NCBI GenBank assembly: GCA_018857735.1
Contig: JABMCL010000970.1
Span: forward strand, 5,001-69,000
DNA: 64,000 nucleotides
Origin: Alviniconcha marisindica
Taxonomy: Eukaryota > Mollusca > Gastropoda > Provannidae
Direction of reading: 5' to 3'
Shown here: one piece after another, positions 45,204-64,000 of the stretch
Layout of the letters: each line of letters begins with the position of its first letter
How positions within the stretch are numbered: position 1 is the first letter of the stretch
The notes under the pieces: model-generated
Told to the model about the DNA's origin: nothing
Database searches by the model: none
What the model saw: only the letters and a program-made list of their open reading frames with translations
Translations under genes and position numbers: made by a program

Positions 45204-46088
45204 GCACACACACACGGTCGCGCGCGCACGCACGCACTCACACGCTATGCGCAAAATCTACAAAATGTGGTTCAAGAACTGGAAAATGTAGAGATAAAGT
45301 CTAATCATCACAAACACGGTCATCGATGTCGATAAACAAGTACGAAAACAAACCAACACTGAGAATTATCATGTAACAGCAATAATACAAAGAAAAAAGT
45401 ATGCAAGTAATAAACATTCTATTCTGCATTCCCCATTCAGCCCCCACCTCCTCACCCCACCCCACCCCACCTCCTCCTCTCCCCTCCCAGGAAAGAACTG
45501 TTAAAAAGGTAAGCTTGAGTTCGTTGAAACGCATATGTATGTGTGTTGGTATAGCGATCGGGTACACAATGGAGTACATCTAAGTACAATGACCTCAAGA
45601 GAACAAGTTTGTCCAGACATGCCCTGTGACACGGTTAGGTTAAAGAACCTCTAGAGTCTCTGCACGGTTAGGTTAAAGAACCTCTAGAGAGCGAAGTAGA
45701 ACAGATCCTCCCCCAGCTGAAATTCGATCGTATTATACCTACAGGATTTTTCAAGTAAGCGCTTCATAACCATACTTATTTTGGTGTATAAATTATCTTT
45801 ATGTCAGAATTCATTCTGAAGAAAATTATGTATTTAAAGAAAAGCAGGTACCCCGAAAACATTGGACGTCCATTTACTTCTTGTGCCACGAAATGGGTCC
45901 TTTTAGCATAACTCTGATCCACAGGATTTTATCAGTGAAAGTTCAGGAGTGTGTACGAGAAGTAACCCTGGCCCAATGGAAGCGAAGTAGTCTGAGGGCC
46001 ACAATGCCAATGTTGCTGATTGCTGTTGGCCAGGTCAGCCGGCCAGACGACAACACCAATTATTTTACATAGCCTACTGAACAGGACT
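44950..46088. other. Intergenic stretch between the two amylase-like genes
   Basis: Contains (CA)n/(GCAC)n tracts at about 45070-45243 and a short direct repeat ACGGTTAGGTTAAAGAACCT (near 45632 and 45664). No exon or clear TATA box was seen. The promoter of gene 2 must lie at its right end. Confidence 0.6.
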
Positions 46089-62217
<16,129 letters not shown>

Positions 62218-64000
62218 TCACACATACTCCTCATAGTCGTTGCTGGTAATTCCTTCCAGGGTGCGGCTGGAGTCTGGCAAGAGAGCGATGTCTCTGAACA
62301 CGCCAACGAGCTTGTCAAAGTTGGGCCCCAGGTTGAGCAGGCCGTCAAAGTCTAGCGCGCCGCTACCGGCACGTGTCAGCGGGTTCGAACCCCCCGGGCC
62401 GTCGTCCGAGGCGTTGGTGCTACCCGCCGAGTCCCCGTTAGAGTTCCGACCGTCTCTGTGGCGGTTGTTGCCGGGGAGATCGTCCTCGTCCACCTCCGGA
62501 AGCTTGGAGAAGATCATGGACCCGGGGGCCTCCATCCGCCCGCCTCGGTCGTTCTCGTATTCAAACTCGGAGCACGTGAACGAATCGTTGGCACCGCTGT
62601 CACTGGAGCTGGAGTCGGGCGGCTCCAGCAGAATGTTGCTCTCAATGTTCTCCTCGGGCCGCAGCCTGTGCACGTGGTTGCTGAGGTTGTGGGGGTTGTG
62701 CAGCGCGTGGGGCCGCGGCTGGTGGTGGTGAGGGGGCAGGGGCCGCGAGCGGGGGTCCTCGCTGGAGGAGGACACGGCCTCCAGCATGCTGGCCGTGTTC
62801 TTGAGGTCGGCGCGGGCGTTCAGGCGGTTGACTTCGTCCACCGTCAGGCCGCGCTGGTAGCGGCCGCCTTGCCCCTTGTTGCCCGCCTTGGGGCCCCGCG
62901 GGGGCCCGTGGCCGTTGGGCTGGTGGGGGTTGGAGGAGGAGGAGCTGTGGCTGTGGTGGCTGCCCAGCGAGTGGGCCGAGTTGCTCCCTTGCGAGTGGCT
63001 GGTGTTCAGCTGGGTCAGCGGGCTGCCCCGCACTCGCGGGCTGTCTCTGGGGCCGCCGTGGTGCAGGGCGGCCAGCGCCGAGCTGGGCCTTCCGGACTGG
63101 CCGGGCACCACCAGCGGCGAGTTGCGGGCCGGCATTGACAGCGCCGAGCCCGTCACAGACACGGGGCTCTGGCGGAGGTGGGCGCCCTCCTTCATCTGCA
63201 GCCCCATGCTGGGGTTGAAGCGGTCCCCTCCTCGGCCGCCCGGGTGGTGGTGTTGGTGGTGGTGGTGGTGGCCGCCGTTGTGGTGAAGGTGGGCCTTGAG
63301 GTCGTTGCCGTGGCGGAAGCGCTGGTAGTGCTGGATGACGTCGGAGTCGGAGGGCGCGATGGAGCTGGCGTTCTCCAGGTCGTAGTGCTCGGGGACGTCC
63401 TCGCTGGCCATGCCCAGCACCACGTTGCCCAGGTCGTTCTGGTCGATGTTCTCGATGATCATCGTGCCGTCAGCGAAGTGCGTGGGCTGCGGCACGCCCG
63501 ACATGTTGGAGCCGATGAGGTCCGGCCGCGCGGCCGTCAGCGAGCTGGTCTTCTGCCCCGCCAGCTCCTCGGCGATGTGGTTGCGGATGATCATCTCCTC
63601 CAGCTGCGCGTTCTCGGCGTAGCGCGAGCTGGTGTGGCTGTGCAGGCTGTTCTCGCTGCCCACCAGCTTCCCTCCGCTGGCGTTCTTCCGCGCCGTCTCG
63701 TTCTGCCCCTTCACCGGCAGGCACTTGTGGAACCAGCCCCGCCGCACCCGGAACAGCACGAACACGATGACGATGGCGATGAGCAGGATGATGAAGAAGA
63801 CGATGACGACGATGATGCCGGGCTCCAAGCCTCCCTCGGCCACCACGGCGACGGCGCTGCAGTTGTAGGTCTCGCCGTCCGGGAGACAGCTGTGCCCGCT
63901 GCCGCAAGGGTTGTTGTTGCAGACGGCGGCACAGCCGGCCGAGACGCCGCCCGTGCTGACGATGTCGTAGCGGTCGGAAGAGCCGTTCAGAGGAAGCTTG
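62218..64000 (-). CDS. Fat4-like giant protocadherin, C-terminal part
   Basis: An uninterrupted minus-strand frame enters from beyond the window and ends with TGA at 62218-62220. It gives the end of an EGF-like domain (CNNNPCGSGHSC...YNC), a membrane segment (PGIIVVIVFFIILLIAIVIV) and a basic stop-transfer sequence (RVRRGW). A long cytoplasmic tail follows with EHYDLENASSIAPSD, GLTVDEVNRLN, SDSGANDSFTCSEFEYEN, LLNLGPNFDKLVGVFRDIA and the terminus YEEYV. These motifs match the tails of vertebrate FAT4 and Drosophila Fat, the planar-polarity and Hippo-pathway receptors that bind Dachsous extracellularly. The tail has a His/Gly-rich insert (HHNGGHHHHHQHHH) and Ser/His/Asn runs. The local DNA is G/C-rich, unlike the rest of the window. 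The final EYV could be a PDZ-type ligand (inference). Confidence 0.88.
   Translation of the reverse strand, partial: KLPLNGSSDRYDIVSTGGVSAGCAAVCNNNPCGSGHSCLPDGETYNCSAVAVVAEGGLEPGIIVVIVFFIILLIAIVIVFVLFRVRRGWFHKCLPVKGQNETARKNASGGKLVGSENSLHSHTSSRYAENAQLEEMIIRNHIAEELAGQKTSSLTAARPDLIGSNMSGVPQPTHFADGTMIIENIDQNDLGNVVLGMASEDVPEHYDLENASSIAPSDSDVIQHYQRFRHGNDLKAHLHHNGGHHHHHQHHHPGGRGGDRFNPSMGLQMKEGAHLRQSPVSVTGSALSMPARNSPLVVPGQSGRPSSALAALHHGGPRDSPRVRGSPLTQLNTSHSQGSNSAHSLGSHHSHSSSSSNPHQPNGHGPPRGPKAGNKGQGGRYQRGLTVDEVNRLNARADLKNTASMLEAVSSSSEDPRSRPLPPHHHQPRPHALHNPHNLSNHVHRLRPEENIESNILLEPPDSSSSDSGANDSFTCSEFEYENDRGGRMEAPGSMIFSKLPEVDEDDLPGNNRHRDGRNSNGDSAGSTNASDDGPGGSNPLTRAGSGALDFDGLLNLGPNFDKLVGVFRDIALLPDSSRTLEGITSNDYEEYV

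Noticed and set aside
62458..63138. 226-codon plus-strand frame opposite the Fat4-like tail
   Set aside because: Antisense shadow of a G/C-rich coding exon. The minus-strand frame has clear family motifs.

Overview
This is a eukaryotic, intron-rich window from an animal. Most likely it is a mollusc and probably a gastropod. The evidence is the very high density of (GT)n/(CA)n, (GTGC)n, (TCTG)n and (TC)n tracts, tRNA-derived short repeats, short exons with GT-AG borders, a chloride-type animal alpha-amylase fold with a cysteine-bearing C-terminal extension, an astacin protease and a Fat4-type cadherin. The species is an inference. I rebuilt gene models by hand by matching splice sites and codon phase.

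Layout. (1) 2868-8765, minus strand: six phase-consistent exons of an astacin (M12A) metalloprotease, from the propeptide/RKKR cleavage site to the region after the Met-turn. Both gene ends are unresolved, and its introns are filled with kilobase (GT)n tracts and minisatellites. (2) 8766-20292: repeat-rich DNA with no gene I can support beyond one weak candidate exon. (3) 20293-31589, plus strand: the last eleven exons of an unrecognised secreted-looking modular gene. A two-exon cysteine-loop cassette followed by a long Thr/Pro/Gly-rich exon occurs three times, and every internal exon is phase 1-1. (4) 35745-44528, plus: a complete 11-exon alpha-amylase paralogue (664 codons) with a TATA box. 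(5) 46089-57530, plus: a second, 12-exon paralogue (1041 codons) with about 360 inserted Ser/Thr-rich residues. (6) 57531-62217: no gene seen. (7) 62218-64000, minus: the 3' end of a Fat4-like giant cadherin (EGF end, membrane segment, whole cytoplasmic tail).

Two things stand out. First, the amylases look like pseudoenzymes. Paralogue 1 has lost all three catalytic acids (Asp to Pro, Glu to Gln, Asp to Gly). Paralogue 2 keeps the nucleophile Asp but has His for the acid/base Glu and Glu for the third Asp. Both keep the fold and a conserved six-cysteine C-terminal domain. Second, exon edges in unrelated genes on both strands are tandemly copied into the adjacent intron. Examples are an 11-copy 58-bp array at 41073-41653, a roughly 25-copy 34-bp array at 6701-7590, an exact 100-bp duplication at 21304/21404, and older copies at 39060, 53972 and 56945. 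Nearly every array carries AG|GT at the junction, the configuration required by the tandem-duplication model of intron gain. The intron holding the 58-bp array is absent from the neighbouring paralogue.

The putative secreted products (protease, mucin-like modular protein, two amylase-fold proteins with binding-type C-domains) would fit an extracellular matrix, mucus or digestive-secretion setting, but no functional link between them is shown by the sequence.
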